DNA from: Diploptera punctata
Taxonomy: Eukaryota; Arthropoda; Insecta; Blattodea; Blaberidae
Reading direction: 5' to 3'
Assembly: GCA_030220185.1 (NCBI GenBank)
Contig: JASPKZ010003438.1
Span: forward strand, 62,001 to 126,000
Length of the DNA: 64,000 nucleotides
Shown: piece after piece, positions 32,570-43,727 of the stretch
Layout of the letters: each line of letters opens with the position of its first letter
Numbering within the stretch: position 1 is the stretch's first letter
Program-made: the position numbers and the translations under genes
Notes under the pieces: model-generated
Seen by the model: only the letters and a program-made list of their open reading frames with translations
What the model was told of the DNA's origin: nothing
The model's database searches: none

Positions 32570-32815
32570 TGATGTTAGTGACACCTACCTGACAGCGGGC
32601 AAAACGAGAATTATAGATTTGTGTATGTGGAAAGAATTGTTAATGTTTGTGCCAAGTCTAGAATGGTGTAGTGTGCTACACACTAGTATGGAGAACTACA
32701 GGTCCACGGTTTGATTCCTGGTTCAGACATTAATTTTTCATTTCACAATATTATAATATGATTCATTACTGGAACTGTGTTAAAATAACAGTATTGGAAA
32801 ATGTTAAATTTTTAT
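32570..32815 (+). repeat. tRNA-like SINE, type 5
   Basis: Third plus-strand copy in the local series, again starting with GACACCTACCTGACAGCGG and ATTATAGATTTGTGTATGTG. A run of 10 or more G at about 32945-32957 lies further right and is a simple repeat. Confidence 0.6.
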
Positions 32816-33574
32816 GACTTACAACCTTTCCCATGTCAATGCCTCAATTACCTTGGAGAACTTGTATACAATGTAATTAATGGATTTTTGGACTTTTGAC
32901 AACTTTCTTAGACTAAAGAGTCATGCATGGAATGACGGCAGTGATGATGGATGGGGGGGGGGGGTTAGCACCAGCATGCCTGGATTTGAAATGCAGACTT
33001 TGTTTTATCTAATCATGCTTTGTAAAAATTGGCTTAATTTACTGTGAAATTAAATCAAAGTACAATAGAAAAATTCTGAATTAAAACCACATATATATAT
33101 TTTGGAAAATTTGCAATATTCAAATTTAACCTCGTGGGTATTCAATGTCCACATAAGCTGCATGTATATGCAGCTCCATTGCAACTTATACACCGTAAGT
33201 ATGGAATGGATTTGTGTCAGCCACAACTGGACCACGTAATGAATGAAATAGTACATTACGATGCAAGGTTGAGAGGTGGTTTTTACAGATTCGAGGAAAA
33301 TGTTTAAAAACTTTGTGATCACTCAGTTTTTAATCTGCAAAATTATGTAAAACACTTTGCAAACATGTGTTGTACTTTATTTTCTGCACGATCGTGTTTT
33401 CAAAATAATAAATAATAGTAAAATAATAACATCTTTGTTGGAAATATTTGCATTCATTATAAACAATTGACTAATATTAACAGTGTGGGCAATGTTTATT
33501 AGTTGAAACAACAGGAGGCCTTGAGACCATTTAGTGATAAAATGGCAGGAAGTATGTATTTATTGGTTTTATTT

Positions 33575-34110
33575 TAGGAAGTAATATTTTGAGGTTCTTT
33601 TAATCAAGTTTTTTTGAGTCTGTAATCATCTTACCTCAATTTAATGTTGCTTTGTTCTCGGACATGTTTCGATATAATCTATATCATCTTCAACTCGGCC
33701 AGACTGATGAGTTTTATGTTGTGAACCATGTTTTTCGGCGCAAACATGAGCAGCAACTGCAGATTTTTCTATTTCTCCATTTTTATATAAAAAACAATAT
33801 AAATTCGAACACTAAATTATTAAAACAGTTAGAAAATACACAGGAACTCGCCATTTGGGAAAAAATTTACATTCAGAAGAACAAAAATAGAGTTATGAAT
33901 TTCAAAATTCCTGTTGAACGTTGCCTTGTATGGAGGTTCTTCGACCAGCCAGAAGAGGGAGCTTATATCGACATCCAAGGTTCACAACATAAAACTCATC
34001 AGTCTAGCCAAGCTGATGATGATATAGAAGATTATATCGAAACATGTTCAAAAACAAATCAACATTACATTGAGGTAAGATGATTACAGATTCAAAAAAC
34101 TTGACGTATT
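33575..34110. mobile_element. PLE inverted dimer with endonuclease C-terminus
   Basis: The left end TAGGAAGTAATATTTTGAGG starts an arm mirrored by the right end (TTGAGGTAAGATGATTACAG). The centre (33652-34083 frame) encodes the region after the GIY-YIG motif: KLLKQLENTQELAIWEKIYI, QKN and a MNFKIP motif, ending in DDDIEDYIETCS. The last residues are encoded by a hammerhead-like core at 34013-34049 (CUGAUGA, GAUAUA..UAUAUC hairpin, GAAA, ACAUGU). The GIY-YIG block itself is lost. Confidence 0.8.
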
Positions 34111-34289
34111 TATTGTTTTATATTGTTTCAAATAAAGTTCACTTCATTTAAAATGTAGTGATTTATTTCATATAATGTATATTAAAACTACCTTTTGGAT
34201 ACTTTTTTATATATATACATTGTATGTAGTATACAGAGGGGGCAGTGGTTTTACTTCCCACACGCGTGTTTGTAATATGTAATATTACA

Positions 34290-34560
34290 GTATAGTTATT
34301 TTATCAAAGGACCGATAAAAAGAAAAACGAAGATATAAGAACAGAACTTAATATATTTAATCTCTGTGAAAGAATAAAATACTATCAAAATGCTTACCTT
34401 CAGCACGTATTACGAATGAATGAACAGCGCATACCAAGAAGAATGTATAATTAAAACCAAAAGGGAGAAGATTGTTGGGAAGACCATTGAAGAGATGAAA
34501 GGACCAATTTAACCTATAATGAGATCGGAACAGGCCATTGGGCTTAATCCTTGTTGATGA
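34290..34560 (+). pseudogene. non-LTR RT C-terminal remnant
   Basis: Broken frames encode YLQHVLRMNEQRIPRRMY followed by a GED.W.RP-like stretch and a tail with GATCGGAACAGGCC, as in other insect non-LTR 3' ends (compare 9015-9050). 5' truncated, with stops. Confidence 0.6.
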
Positions 34561-34569
34561 TGGTATTTT

Positions 34570-35040
34570 ATTATAGTATAGTTATTTAGGTTGGCAACCC
34601 CGAAATGTAGGAAGTTCTACTTTCAATCATGGTTGCCATTGCTGTAAGTACGACAAAACATATTACCATGCAAAAAATATTTTTCTGTGGACAGAAGGGT
34701 AAGGGGTAGTTAATTGGCATTGTCAAGGTTGAATGCATTGCTATGACAACACAATTCTCAAATACTGAAACTGTCAAAAATACAAAGATCCATTAATTCC
34801 ATTGTAGATCTTATATCTAGAATTCTGACTATAAGCAGTCCAATGTCAATAATTAAACTAGAGGGCAAGATAAAATTTTATATTTCATAAATTTAACAAT
34901 AAAAAATCCCTCACAGAGGGTTTTCAAATAATTTCAAGATACAACAGTATCCTTCTGTCAAACTCATAATTCTTCTCTTCAGTCCCTTTGTATTCTACAT
35001 CCTAAGGTGCTCCCTTGTCGGAGTTATTTACTTATGTTTC
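34570..35040. other. interval without recognisable features
   Basis: AT-rich, no ORF above chance, no repeat shared with the rest of the window that I could see. Confidence 0.35.
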
Positions 35041-35049
35041 TATTATAAA

Positions 35050-35420
35050 TTTAACACTTCTCACGGAAGATTAAATTATATTTGAAGAGATAACAAAGAG
35101 AGCTTTACAGTGGTATGGACATGTACAATGGACGTCGGATGAACAGTGGCCTAAACGGGTGTAGGATTGGATGGTACCAGGCAGAAGGAAGAGGGGGAGA
35201 AGTAGAACTATATGTTTGATGTTATATGGTATGAGGGAATATATGATGTCACGATGAAGAGGGGTATGGAAGAAGGACAATGAGAAGATAGGAATCTCTG
35301 GAAAGCAGGAATTAAGGGCAAACTGATGTAATGTGGAAAGCCTGTATTAAGAGACAAAAAAAAAATATATATATATAATTTGTCCTTCAGTGAGAAGTGT
35401 TAAATTTATAATAGGAACAT
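35050..35420. pseudogene. tRNA-like cassette remnant split by a non-LTR RT fragment
   Basis: TTCTCACGGAAGATTAAATT and ATTTGAAGAGA at 35058-35088 and TTTGTCCTTCAGTGAGAAGT at 35380-35400 belong to the cassette family. Between them (35085-35340, +) lies an RT C-terminal piece encoding ALQWYGHVQWTSDEQWPKRV and GRRKRGRRSR. Confidence 0.6.
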
Positions 35421-35464
35421 TGAAAGAAGCTCTACTGGCTTCATAAAGTAATGTTAAATTTATT

Positions 35465-35686
35465 AAATTATGTAGGTAGGAAATAACACTATGAGGTTTA
35501 TTTTAATTTATGTTGAGTTGTTTTTGACTCACCTCATACTTCTTAACTCCCTCGCAGATCTAGATTTCGTCACTGCATTTGTGAACGTGATACAGCATTG
35601 AGAATGTCACAAATGCAATGAAGAAACTCGAGTCTGCGAGGGAGTTAAGAAGTATTAGGTGAGTCAAAAACAACTCAACATAAAAT
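35465..35686. mobile_element. PLE palindrome with 16-bp TSD
   Basis: Flanked by TAATGTTAAATTTATT at 35449-35464 and 35687-35702. The terminal motif is on the left (GGAAATAACACTATGAGG); arms mirror around 35585. Same family as 14495-14695 and 16696-16941. Confidence 0.85.
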
Positions 35687-35714
35687 TAATGTTAAATTTA
35701 TTTTAAAATACAAT

Positions 35715-35800
35715 AGGAAATCTGTATTCGCTGACGATGGGGCTAAGAAGCCCTGAAACATATGTTCGACAAAAACAACTCTAAGAGGTAAGAATGAACA
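35715..35800 (+). mobile_element. PLE 3' fragment with hammerhead-like core
   Basis: CUGACGA (35731-35737), U, hairpin GGGCU..AGCCC, GAAA, ACAUAUGU and then AAGAGGTAAGAATG. The same arrangement occurs at 57932-57995 and 51250-51310. No left arm is present. Confidence 0.65.
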
Positions 35801-35869
35801 GATAAAATGTTTTAATTAATGTTAAATTACCAAAATATGTCTTTTTAAATAAGAAGCAACTTTTACGAC

Positions 35870-36590
35870 ATTTCTTAGGTTGGGGCACCTGCAAGGTAAA
35901 GTTACGTTACCCCGATGATATGATGGGTGATAAATGATAACGAAGTGCCAGTAGAGTTCTTAACCTAAATTCCAGACCCTGGGCTACCACAGGAATAATT
36001 CCCTTGAAGGAAAAATTCTTATGGTTTGACTGGGAATCGAACCCGGGACCTCATGAAATGTAGTCAGAAACGATAACCATTAACCCATGAGGCTGGTCAG
36101 CTTCTTAATATTAATTTAATTATTTCCAACTGTTAAGATTATGTGACAGCACTGAATAAATAAAAAAACTTAATAAAAATCTACAGTATCATAAATGATA
36201 ACTCAACCTTATTAAAGTAGCTTCTCAAATTGTTTTGTAAAAATGAAAAACACTTTGTAGTTAGTAATTCATTTAACACCAAGTATGCAAATCAAGTCAG
36301 TTTCAGGCTCACATAAAAACCCAAATAGTTTGAGCCCAAGACAACTTGTTGCTTTCAAAATTAATATAATTTTATGCTAAAAAAATCATTTGAGGATACT
36401 CCAGAACTAAAGAAGTTATGATTTGTCCAGTACATGTTTTAAGGTAAATGATAGTTTCTACTTTCATATTTTCTAACAATCACATTTGTTTAAACTAGAT
36501 ATTTTACTGGTTCAACTTTAGAATATAGTACCACATTATTATTTATTGTAGCCGAGAAAATATATTTGCACGCAAATGAAAAGTAAACTT
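35870..36590. repeat. mostly unassigned; tRNA-like SINE remnant near 36020-36100
   Basis: 36027-36100 reads on the minus strand as a tRNA-like segment (CCATGAGGTTAATGGTTATC-like complement of CAGCCTCATGGGTTAATGG; GGTTCGATTCCC as B box). The remainder shows nothing recognisable. Confidence 0.4.
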
Positions 36591-36599
36591 AGCATCATA

Positions 36600-36785
36600 T
36601 AAATAACTTTCATCTTAATTATATTTGAGTTGTAAATTTTTACTCATCTCACATTTCATTTTTATGCAAACCGGTTTTGTCGCACATAAGCGACAAAACT
36701 GGTCTGCATATGAGGTGAATCAAAATTTACAACTCAAATATAATTAAAATAAACCTCAGTGTTATTTCCTACATATATTTAATAA
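36600..36785. mobile_element. PLE palindrome
   Basis: Arms TTAATTATATTTGAGTTG and CAACTCAAATATAATTAA mirror around GTCGCACATAAGCGAC. The tail with CCTCAGTGTTATTTCCTA is on the right. No coding remnant. Flanking target duplication not evident. Confidence 0.75.
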
Positions 36786-36795
36786 GCTACATCTT

Positions 36796-37059
36796 TAAAA
36801 TTCATCAGAGAACATTTTGTTTAAACAACTCACCTCATAGGATTCATGCTTCTATGATACCGCAGTTTCAAACACAGTCATGTTCATCCTCAGCCATAAA
36901 TCTGACTGATGAAATTCTTCAACACAACTGTGTTTGAAACCGCAGTATCATGGAAGCATGAATCTTGTGAGGTGAGTTGTTTAAACAAAATGTTCTCCAA
37001 TGAATTTTAATGATTATACCTCATAATGTTTACTTCCCACCATTAATTTAATATAAAGT
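36796..37059. mobile_element. PLE palindrome with hammerhead-like motifs, 8-bp TSD
   Basis: Flanked by TACATCTT at 36788-36795 and 37060-37067. The right arm has CUGAUGA (36913-36919), a loose hairpin, then GAAAC and a CGCAGUA helix III. The left arm (minus) has CUGAGGA. The tail CCTCATAATGTTTACTTCCC is on the right. Confidence 0.75.
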
Positions 37060-37249
37060 TACATCTTACCTCATTTTGTTGTTTCTTGTAAGACATGTTT
37101 CAAAGCATCTTTGCTCAAAATGTGGGTTTGAAGTCGGAATCTTCAGCTTTATATGCTAATGCTCTGCTACTGAACTATCTAAGGCCTCAAAACTAAATGC
37201 AAATTTTCTCTTATACATTTCAATTCCCAAGGATGCCAAAGACTACTAC

Positions 37250-37990
37250 TCTATAAAGTAATGTTAAATTTCCATTAAAAGTCTTCTTAAATAAGAAGCC
37301 ACCATTCGTGTGTCGAGCAACGGTTTGCAAGCCTTTGGCGCTCTCGGAAATTGAAATGTATAAGAGAAAAAATTGCATTTAGATTTGAGGCCTTGGGTAG
37401 CTCAGTGGAGAGCATTAGCATATAAATGCTAAAGGTCCCAGGTTCAAACCCTGGTTTAGGCATATATTTTTCTCTTCAAATATAATTTGACCTTCATTGA
37501 GAAATGTTAAATTTATAATAAAAAATTATATATTTGAAGAGAAAAATTACATGTTCAGACCGGGGCTCGAACCCAGGACCTTTGGCTTTTCAGGCCAATA
37601 CTCTACCGACTGAGCTACCTGAGCGAGTTCCGATCTAAATGCAAATTTCTCTCTTATATACGTTATTAATACTCATACACCAAATGCTATGAAACCTTTG
37701 TTTCTATCTTTGTAAATGGCGGCTTCTTTATTAAGAAGACATTTATTTGGAATTTTGTTTATTACATTATAAAGCCAGTATGGCTTCTTTCGATGCTTTT
37801 ATTATTCATTTCATACATCTCAATGATGCATATTTGAAAAGAAAAATTATATGCTCAGACCGAGGCTCGAACCCAGGACCTTTAGCTTTCTGGGCCAATA
37901 ATCTACCAACTGAGCTACCTGAGCAAATTTTTCTCTTATATACGTTGTTCATTGAGATGTATGAAATGAATAATTAAAACATTGAAAAAA
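37250..37990. repeat. three further tRNA-like cassettes
   Basis: Plus-strand cassette with tRNA-like 37390-37461, minus-strand cassettes with tRNA-like 37553-37624 and 37853-37924. They show the family flanks (AAGAGAAAAATT, AATTTTTCTCTT) and the GGCGGCTTCTT block but are more diverged than 29396-30390. B boxes are GGTTCAAACCC or GGTTCGAGCCT-like; the D arms keep TAGCTCAG. Confidence 0.7.
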
Positions 37991-38514
37991 TTATATGTCG
38001 AAGTTGTTTTATACTGTGCATCATTTGTTTATTTCTTCTTTTTTCATTAGCTTCTTTCCAGATGTATGTTTATTTGATAATAGAGTATTAAAAATTAAAC
38101 TCGGTTCTTAACTTCTTCAAAGCAGTGGTTCACCTTGTCATTAATTCATTAAGTAGTTCAAAGAAATATCAGTTAAAACTATTTTTATGAAGAGAATTTA
38201 AACTGTACAATACAATAGATCCCAACCAAGTACTGCTTGGAACAACCTACCTGACTTCCTTCAATGCTCACAGAACAAGATTTTTATTTAGTGTGTATTG
38301 AGTACTGAACTTTGTCATATGAAATGTTCGACTAAACTTTAGAACATGTGACATGACTTTTAAATGACTTCATAAACTCCTGTCAAATTTTATTCTTAGG
38401 ATTTCATTTTTCAAATTATTTCCAAGATTTTTTACATGTTTTCTAATGATTACTTGAATATATTTTTTCATGATACTAAACTACATGAAAATGTGTCAGC
38501 CATATTGATTTTAA

Positions 38515-38700
38515 CAAACATTCTGTGATCCAGTGCAGCCAACATGGAGTCTGTACTAATTAACTTACACTAAATAAAGTCAGCATGAATTCTTTCACAG
38601 ATTAGAGAACTTAAATTGCATTAGGTTAGCTTTTAGGTTGGTCTTTCACAGGTTAGAGTACTTAAATTGCATTAGGCTAGCTTTTAAATTTGTAGACAAT
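38515..38700. repeat. unclassified dispersed repeat R2, copy 2
   Basis: Second copy of the sequence at 3190-3420, with the TTAGGTTAGCTTTTA block duplicated in tandem (about 38600-38640 and 38645-38690). Confidence 0.5.
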
Positions 38701-38734
38701 GCGAGTTCTAATATTGTGTATATTCATAGTTAAA

Positions 38735-38955
38735 TATGGGAAATAACATTATAAGGTTCTTAATTTGTAAATTAATGAGTCATTTTCTCACATCTTAACT
38801 CATACTTTGTTTCTTTAAACATGAGAACTAGTTTTCAAGAGAAGGATCTCTCTCATTTTCAACTGACATTATGACTGTCATAATTAGATTAGATAAGAAA
38901 CATTTGATTTTACCATAAATTAAACCTCACAGTGATTACCTGTAAAAGTTAAATA
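38735..38955. mobile_element. PLE-related arm pair, degenerate
   Basis: Left end GGGAAATAACATTATAAGG followed by TTAATGAGTCATTTT; right end AACCTCACAGTGATTACCTG. The middle has CATTTTCAACTGACATTATG, the C-terminal coding end seen in antisense at 41195-41215. Degenerate, with no clear target duplication. Confidence 0.6.
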
Positions 38956-38969
38956 AACAAACTTATCTC

Positions 38970-39145
38970 ATTTAATAAATTAATGAGTCATTTTAACATC
39001 TTACCTCATATTTCATGTTTTATCAAACACGGTAACTATATTCAAAGTAAATGAATGACAAGATAATTTGAAAACTATAGTTACCGTGTTTGAAAAACAT
39101 GAAATATGAGGTAAGATGTTAAAATGACTCATTAATTTATTAATT
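38970..39145. mobile_element. PLE palindrome, family with TTACCGTGTTTGA stem
   Basis: Nearly perfect mirror: TTAATGAGTCATTTTAACATC at the left and GATGTTAAAATGACTCATTAA at the right, with GAGGTAAGATG as the donor-like site. A partial second copy continues to about 39360, where CCTCTTAATGTTACTCTC ends the block. Confidence 0.75.
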
Positions 39146-39554
39146 ATTACGGTAACTATAGTTTTCAAATGATCTTGTCATTCATTTTCAACCGCCATTA
39201 TGACTACCGGATATCTCATTTGTTTTCAAACATCGCCGTTTACATTAAATATATAAATATTTTTAAATAACTATATTTAAATAATGATTTGTGAGTAAAC
39301 AGCTTAATTTTAAATGTTTTAATTATTAAACAAACCTCTTAATGTTACTCTCTATTGTATTTTAAAATTAATTTTATTCATTAAATAGTCCCAACAAATG
39401 CCACTCTTCATTTCCAAATTCTCTAGATAAATTGCAAATCACTCGTGGCATTACTTATGATAATTTAAACATTAATTTTAAGCGATAAAATTTCATATTT
39501 TTATGTTATATTTTTAATTAACACTTTCCAGAATTGGACATAGTTTTAGTTTAG

Positions 39555-39690
39555 AAAGAAAAATTAACACTCGGACTGGGACTCTATGTATCAGTATGAT
39601 ACCGATAACACCATCTGAACGCCTTTGTAAAATAAAACTATGTCCAATTCTGGAAGTGTTAATTTAAAATATAATATCAAAAAAAGAGGT
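39555..39690. repeat. type 5 SINE fragment with inverted flank
   Basis: AATTAACACTTTCCAGAATTGG at 39508-39531 is repeated inverted at 39640-39662 (CCAATTCTGGAAGTGTTAATT). The stretch between has a shortened tRNA-like head. A small fold-back of SINE origin. Confidence 0.45.
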
Positions 39691-39743
39691 GGTCTTCTCG
39701 TGGAGGGTCAAAATTTATTAGTCTTATGGGAATAATATTCCAT

Positions 39744-40430
39744 TAAATATATGTAGGTAGGAAATAACGCTATGAGGTTTATTTTAATTAAATTTGAGTT
39801 GTTTTTTGACTTACCTAATATTTCTTAACTCCCTTGCGGACTCGAGTTTCATCACTGAATTCATGACATTGTTGACGCATCACAACTGCCATCTTGCTGT
39901 TGTCCTACCTGCAAATTGATTTCTGCGCTCTCTGTTGGCTGACCGATGAACTTCCAAATCAGTCCCCTCTCATTTTACCAGGTATTTCAAAATTCATAGT
40001 TTTCTTTTTATTCTTGAATATTTAAATTTTCTCCCAAATTGTGAGCTCCTTTGATTTTTCTAACTGTTTAATTAAATCTGCCTTGGTTTCACATGCTGGG
40101 TCAGAAAAACACAGAATTGAAACCAAGGCAAAATTACTTAAACAGTTAGAAAAATCAAAGGAACTCACAATTTGGGAGAAAATTTACATATGCAAGAATA
40201 AAAAGAAAACTATGAATTTTGAAATACCAGGTGAAAATGAGAGGGGATTGATTTGGAAGTTCATCGGTCAGCCAACAGAGAGCGCAGCAGTCAATTTACA
40301 GGAGGGACAACTGCAAGACGGCAGTAGTGATGCATCAACAATGTCACGAATTCAGTGACGAAACTCGAGTCTGCATAAAAATCAAGAAATATGAGGTGAG
40401 TCAAAAAACAACTCAAATTTAATTAATTCA
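39744..40430. mobile_element. PLE inverted dimer with 13-bp TSD and endonuclease tail
   Basis: Flanked by AATAATATTCCAT at 39731-39743 and 40431-40443. Left arm carries the terminal motif (GGAAATAACGCTATGAGG); the right arm stops before it. Right-arm frame 40041-40358 encodes the endonuclease C-terminal region (LLKQLEKSKELTIWEKIYIC, NFEIP, IWKFIGQPTE). The GIY-YIG motif is lost. The hammerhead-like core is degenerate (GTCAC..GTGAC hairpin, GAAACUCGAGUC kept). Confidence 0.85.
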
Positions 40431-41094
40431 AATAATATTCCATGTTGAGTAAAAGTGATTTGAAACAGGGGTGGTTGGCTTAAAGTTGTCTGGAGAAGTT
40501 TCACTGTACAAAGTTTCTCAGAAATAATACACCTCACCCAGACATGTAAACTTCAAGATCATATCATGCTCACCAGAAACTTGGACACTGTTAAATCATC
40601 ACATATTAATAAATATTATAGAAATACTGAATCTTTGGTGGGAATTGGTTGACCAGCATCCAAGTGTACTAGCATGAATAGACCAAGCAATACCTGGTTG
40701 TCTGAATCACTGCTCGCGTCATCTATTTTTTTAAATTATATAAAATTATCATGTAAATAATTACATATCAGGCACATCAGAAAATATAACTGACATTGGT
40801 TTTACTCATCATTCAACCTTCTGCTTTAAATTGCAGTAATACCAACCATTTTGATAAAAAATACCAATTATTCTTCTTTAGCTGCCAGAAACAGTTTCTG
40901 TACATTGCATGTCAATTTGCCTGAAAAAAAGTAAAATAACTGTTACACATAAGGAAACAGTGGCAAGATTCACATTAAAATCAGGGCAACACTGTTCAGA
41001 TACCCATCTATACAAAATTAAAATTTATATCTTATATATCAAATTTATCACTTTTCACCGAAAGAAAAAATGCTATTTGAAGAGAGATATATAC

Positions 41095-41650
41095 ATGAAG
41101 AATGAGTCATTTTTTATATCTTACTTCATAGTTTGTTTTTCTTAAACACGGGAACTGCAGTTTTCAAAAGGAAACATACCTTCCATTTTCAACCGACATT
41201 ATGACTACCGGATTTTCGTTGGAATCTCCATCTATAACATTGCCATCTGGTGTTGATTTGATGAACTTGGAGATCAGGTCCCGTTCATCAGGAATTTCAA
41301 AATTATGGATTTTAATATGTTCTTCTGAATATATATCTTCTCCCAAATTGTCAATTCTAAAGGTTTTTCCAAATGTTTTAGAAGTTTGGCCTCTTTTTCA
41401 ATTTTATGACTCTCCAACAAACTATGTGCTGCAATAGCTGATTTATCAATTTCACCATTTTTAATATTTCTAAAGTGTTCCTTTGTGCAAGTGTCCAAAT
41501 TCCTTTTTTGTTTTTCCTATGTATACTTTACTGCAGTCTTTGCAATTAATTTGATAAATTCCAGATTTTTTACTATCTGGGGTGATCAATTTCTTATTGG
41601 TTATTCATAGATTATCAAGGCTAAATTTATTTATCGGTGTCAATGTAATA
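41095..41650 (-). pseudogene. PLE GIY-YIG endonuclease fragment
   Basis: On the minus strand from about 41585: KSGIYQINCKDCSKVYIGK is the GIY-YIG core with its CxxC-like cysteines. After a frame break near 41498 it continues in 41498-41274 and 41346-41164 as EHFRNIKNGEIDKSAIAAHS, LTIWEKIYIQKN and DLISKFIKSTPDG. At 41100-41160 a solo left arm with ATGAGTCATTTTT precedes it. Single-copy orientation, no mirrored partner nearby. Confidence 0.85.
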
Positions 41651-41654
41651 TTGT

Positions 41655-42060
41655 TTATTCTTCTTCTTCTTCTTCCTTCCAAGTATTAGGCCAAGGCCTG
41701 TTACGATCCTATAGAAAATTTTTCCTCCAGCGTTCCGGGAAATTCTCGTATAAGACTTGAAAACATAATAATAGTCCCTTCGATTGGTTGCTGGCCAAAG
41801 GAAGGCAAGACCAGTGATGGGGCTGCCATCTTATAGCCTGGAGAAGAAAAGAAAATAAAGGAAAGAAGAAATGGAAGAAAGGAAAGACTCCCTAGCCCTC
41901 AGATGCCCTAATAGCGTCGGGGTTGAAAAAGAAGAGTTAACCAAGAGAGGTTAGATAATAAAGTTAAAAGTGTGCAAAACACAAGTAAGTGGAAGAAATG
42001 TTTTGCTCAGCTTAGGCATCTTGTGGTCGCTATCCACATATCCCCTAGATGAGGACCCCT
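41655..42060 (-). repeat. unclassified retroelement-like repeat
   Basis: GGCCTGTTACGATCCTATAG and GCGTTCCG..AAATTCTC, preceded by (TTC)n at 41660-41676, recur inverted at 57415-57510. CATATCCCCTAGATGAGG lies at its right end. It resembles the 3' end of a dispersed retroelement with a (GAA)n tail; no protein is evident. Confidence 0.5.
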
Positions 42061-42089
42061 GAGGTCAATATTCCCATATTTAACTATGA

Positions 42090-42390
42090 AGAAAAATTTG
42101 TGTTTAAATTGGAGGCCTTGGAGAGCTCAGTGGCAGATCATTAGCATTTAAATGCTAAAGGTCCTGGGTTCAAACTTAGGTCTAGGCATAGATTTTACTC
42201 CTCGCAGACCCGGGTTTCGTCACATCATTTGTGACATTCTCAATGCTGTGTCACATTCACAACTGACGTCCAACGCCTTCTATCCTGCAGACTGACCTCT
42301 GCACCATCTGATGGCTTACCGACATAACTTAATAGATTTTGCTCTTCAAATATAATTTGTCCTTCAGTGAAAAATGTTAAATTTATAGTA
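42090..42390 (+). repeat. tRNA-like cassette, chimeric
   Basis: tRNA-like 42115-42187 (GGCCTTGGAGAGCTCAG; GGTTCAAACTTAGG as damaged B box). Inserted in or joined to a PLE piece at 42195-42320 (GACCCGGGTTTCGTCAC, CTGATGGCTTACCGA), then the cassette's right flank TTGTCCTTCAGTGAAAAATG. Confidence 0.55.
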
Positions 42391-42504
42391 AGTCTTACTT
42401 ACAGATGTAAATTACTGCATTCAGTTAAGCTATCCGCAGACAACTGATAGGAGAAAAATTTCACTTTTCTCAAACATCAGTGAATAAGTGTCAAAATTAC
42501 TTAC

Positions 42505-42679
42505 AGAAACCATCCTCAAACCATTCTGGCTTTTTCCATATTACACCAAAATAAAAGGCTGGAAATCCTGATAAAGTTATAAGTATTCCCATGCCAACTT
42601 CAAATGGTTTTGCATAGAAGAGAATCACAACAAGAAATAAACAAACCATCAGGAAAGCTATAGGAACCCATAATGAAAC
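42505..42679 (-). CDS. SLC7/LAT-type amino acid transporter, exon (sixth seen)
   Basis: 58 codons plus one base; AG acceptor at 42681-42680 and GTAAGT donor at 42504-42499, entering in phase 0. It encodes the last two membrane helices of the APC fold: VSLWVPIAFLMVCLFLVVI and EVGMGILITLSGFPAFYFGV. The family moves neutral amino acids across membranes, usually as the light subunit of a heteromer with an SLC3 glycoprotein. A short C-terminal exon must follow at lower coordinates; I could not find it. Confidence 0.9.
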
Positions 42680-42770
42680 CTGTAAAAAATAAATAAAAAT
42701 TAAACAAATCAAATATTTATTATTATTAAACGAAAATGCACACAAGTTGTGCATAGAGTTAACTAGTTCA

Positions 42771-42875
42771 TTAAATGAATGTTGGGAAGTAAACATTATG
42801 AGGTATAATCATTAAAATTCATCGGAGAACTTCCTATGAGGTGAGTTGTTTAAACAAAATGTTCTCCGATGAATT
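42771..42875. mobile_element. minimal PLE palindrome with 12-bp TSD
   Basis: Flanked by TTAACTAGTTCA at 42759-42770 and 42876-42887. Terminal motif GGGAAGTAAACATTATGAGG on the left only; stem AAAATTCATCGGAGAAC mirrors GTTCTCCGATGAATTTT. It sits in a transporter intron, 90 bases upstream of an exon. Confidence 0.85.
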
Positions 42876-43089
42876 TTAACTAGTTCACTTTGCTTTTAAA
42901 GTTGTTATGAATCTGTGCAAGTCTCAATTAATGATTTGGGTCGTTTTTTACATGCTGTAACATGGTAACAACCACAAGACAGTTCACATATGCATGTTGC
43001 GCTTGGGTCGTGGTAGGTCTTCACATTACAGACTTTGTGATGGTATCAATGTATGGTCGTGCAGTAGGTAGCGCGTAAGTCGCATAATC

Positions 43090-43690
43090 AAATATTTATG
43101 GAAAGTAACCTTATGAAGTTAATATTAATAGAATACAAATATTAACTGGAGTAGTTTTAAAATTAATTGGAAACTTTACATCTCACCTCATAAATAAATT
43201 TTCCTCACCTGGATATGCTTAATATTTTTAAGGTGTTCTTCTGCACGAATTTCTAAATTCCTTTTAGTTTTTCCTATATTCCTGTATTAAAAATGGTGAA
43301 ATTGAAAAATCGGCAATTGCAGCTCATAGTTTGCTAGAAAATCATAAAATCGGAAAAGACACTAAACTTTTGAAACCGTGGGAGAAAGGCGTCGGAAGTA
43401 ACAATTTGGGAAAAAATACACATTCAGAAGAATAAATATAAAGCAATGAAATTCGATATCCCCAACGAGAATAATCTAATCTCCAAGTTCATAAAATCTA
43501 CACCAGATGGCAGTTCAGAAGATGATGTTAACAATGAAATTTGACTGAAGATGGAAGTAATACTATACTTTTGAAACCCGGTTATCGTGAAGACCCGCAA
43601 CTTGGGTGAGATGAGATGTTAAAACATGCTTTCTCCAACTCATCTATTAATATAAATACTCTCATAGTTTTTTCTCCTTCCTCCCCTGTA
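43090..43690 (+). pseudogene. PLE endonuclease C-terminal fragment in inverted-dimer remnant
   Basis: Left arm starts AAAGTAACCTTATGAAG and runs antisense to about 43260. The plus strand from about 43290 encodes NGEIEKSAIAAHSLLENHKI-like pieces, SEVTIWEKIHIQKN and NLISKFIKSTPDG, all in broken frames. The right side ends near GATGAGATGTTAAAACATGC. Confidence 0.7.
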
Positions 43691-43727
43691 ATTTTAAATT
43701 AAAAAACTCTAGCTGTACTTTGCTTAC

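Noticed and set aside
32940..32960. G-run as a regulatory or quadruplex signal
   Set aside because: A single short homopolymer without the spaced G-tracts needed for a four-stranded structure.
35465..35686. Interpretation of the palindromes as classical DNA-transposon MITEs
   Set aside because: Longer members contain PLE RT/GIY-YIG coding parts in outward orientation, TSD length varies from 8 to 16 bp and one terminus is asymmetric, none of which fits a cut-and-paste MITE.
42680..42796. Upstream part of the 99-aa ORF joined to the transporter exon
   Set aside because: The residues before VSLWVPI come from intron sequence ahead of the AG acceptor at 42681-42680; the apparent start Met is not real.
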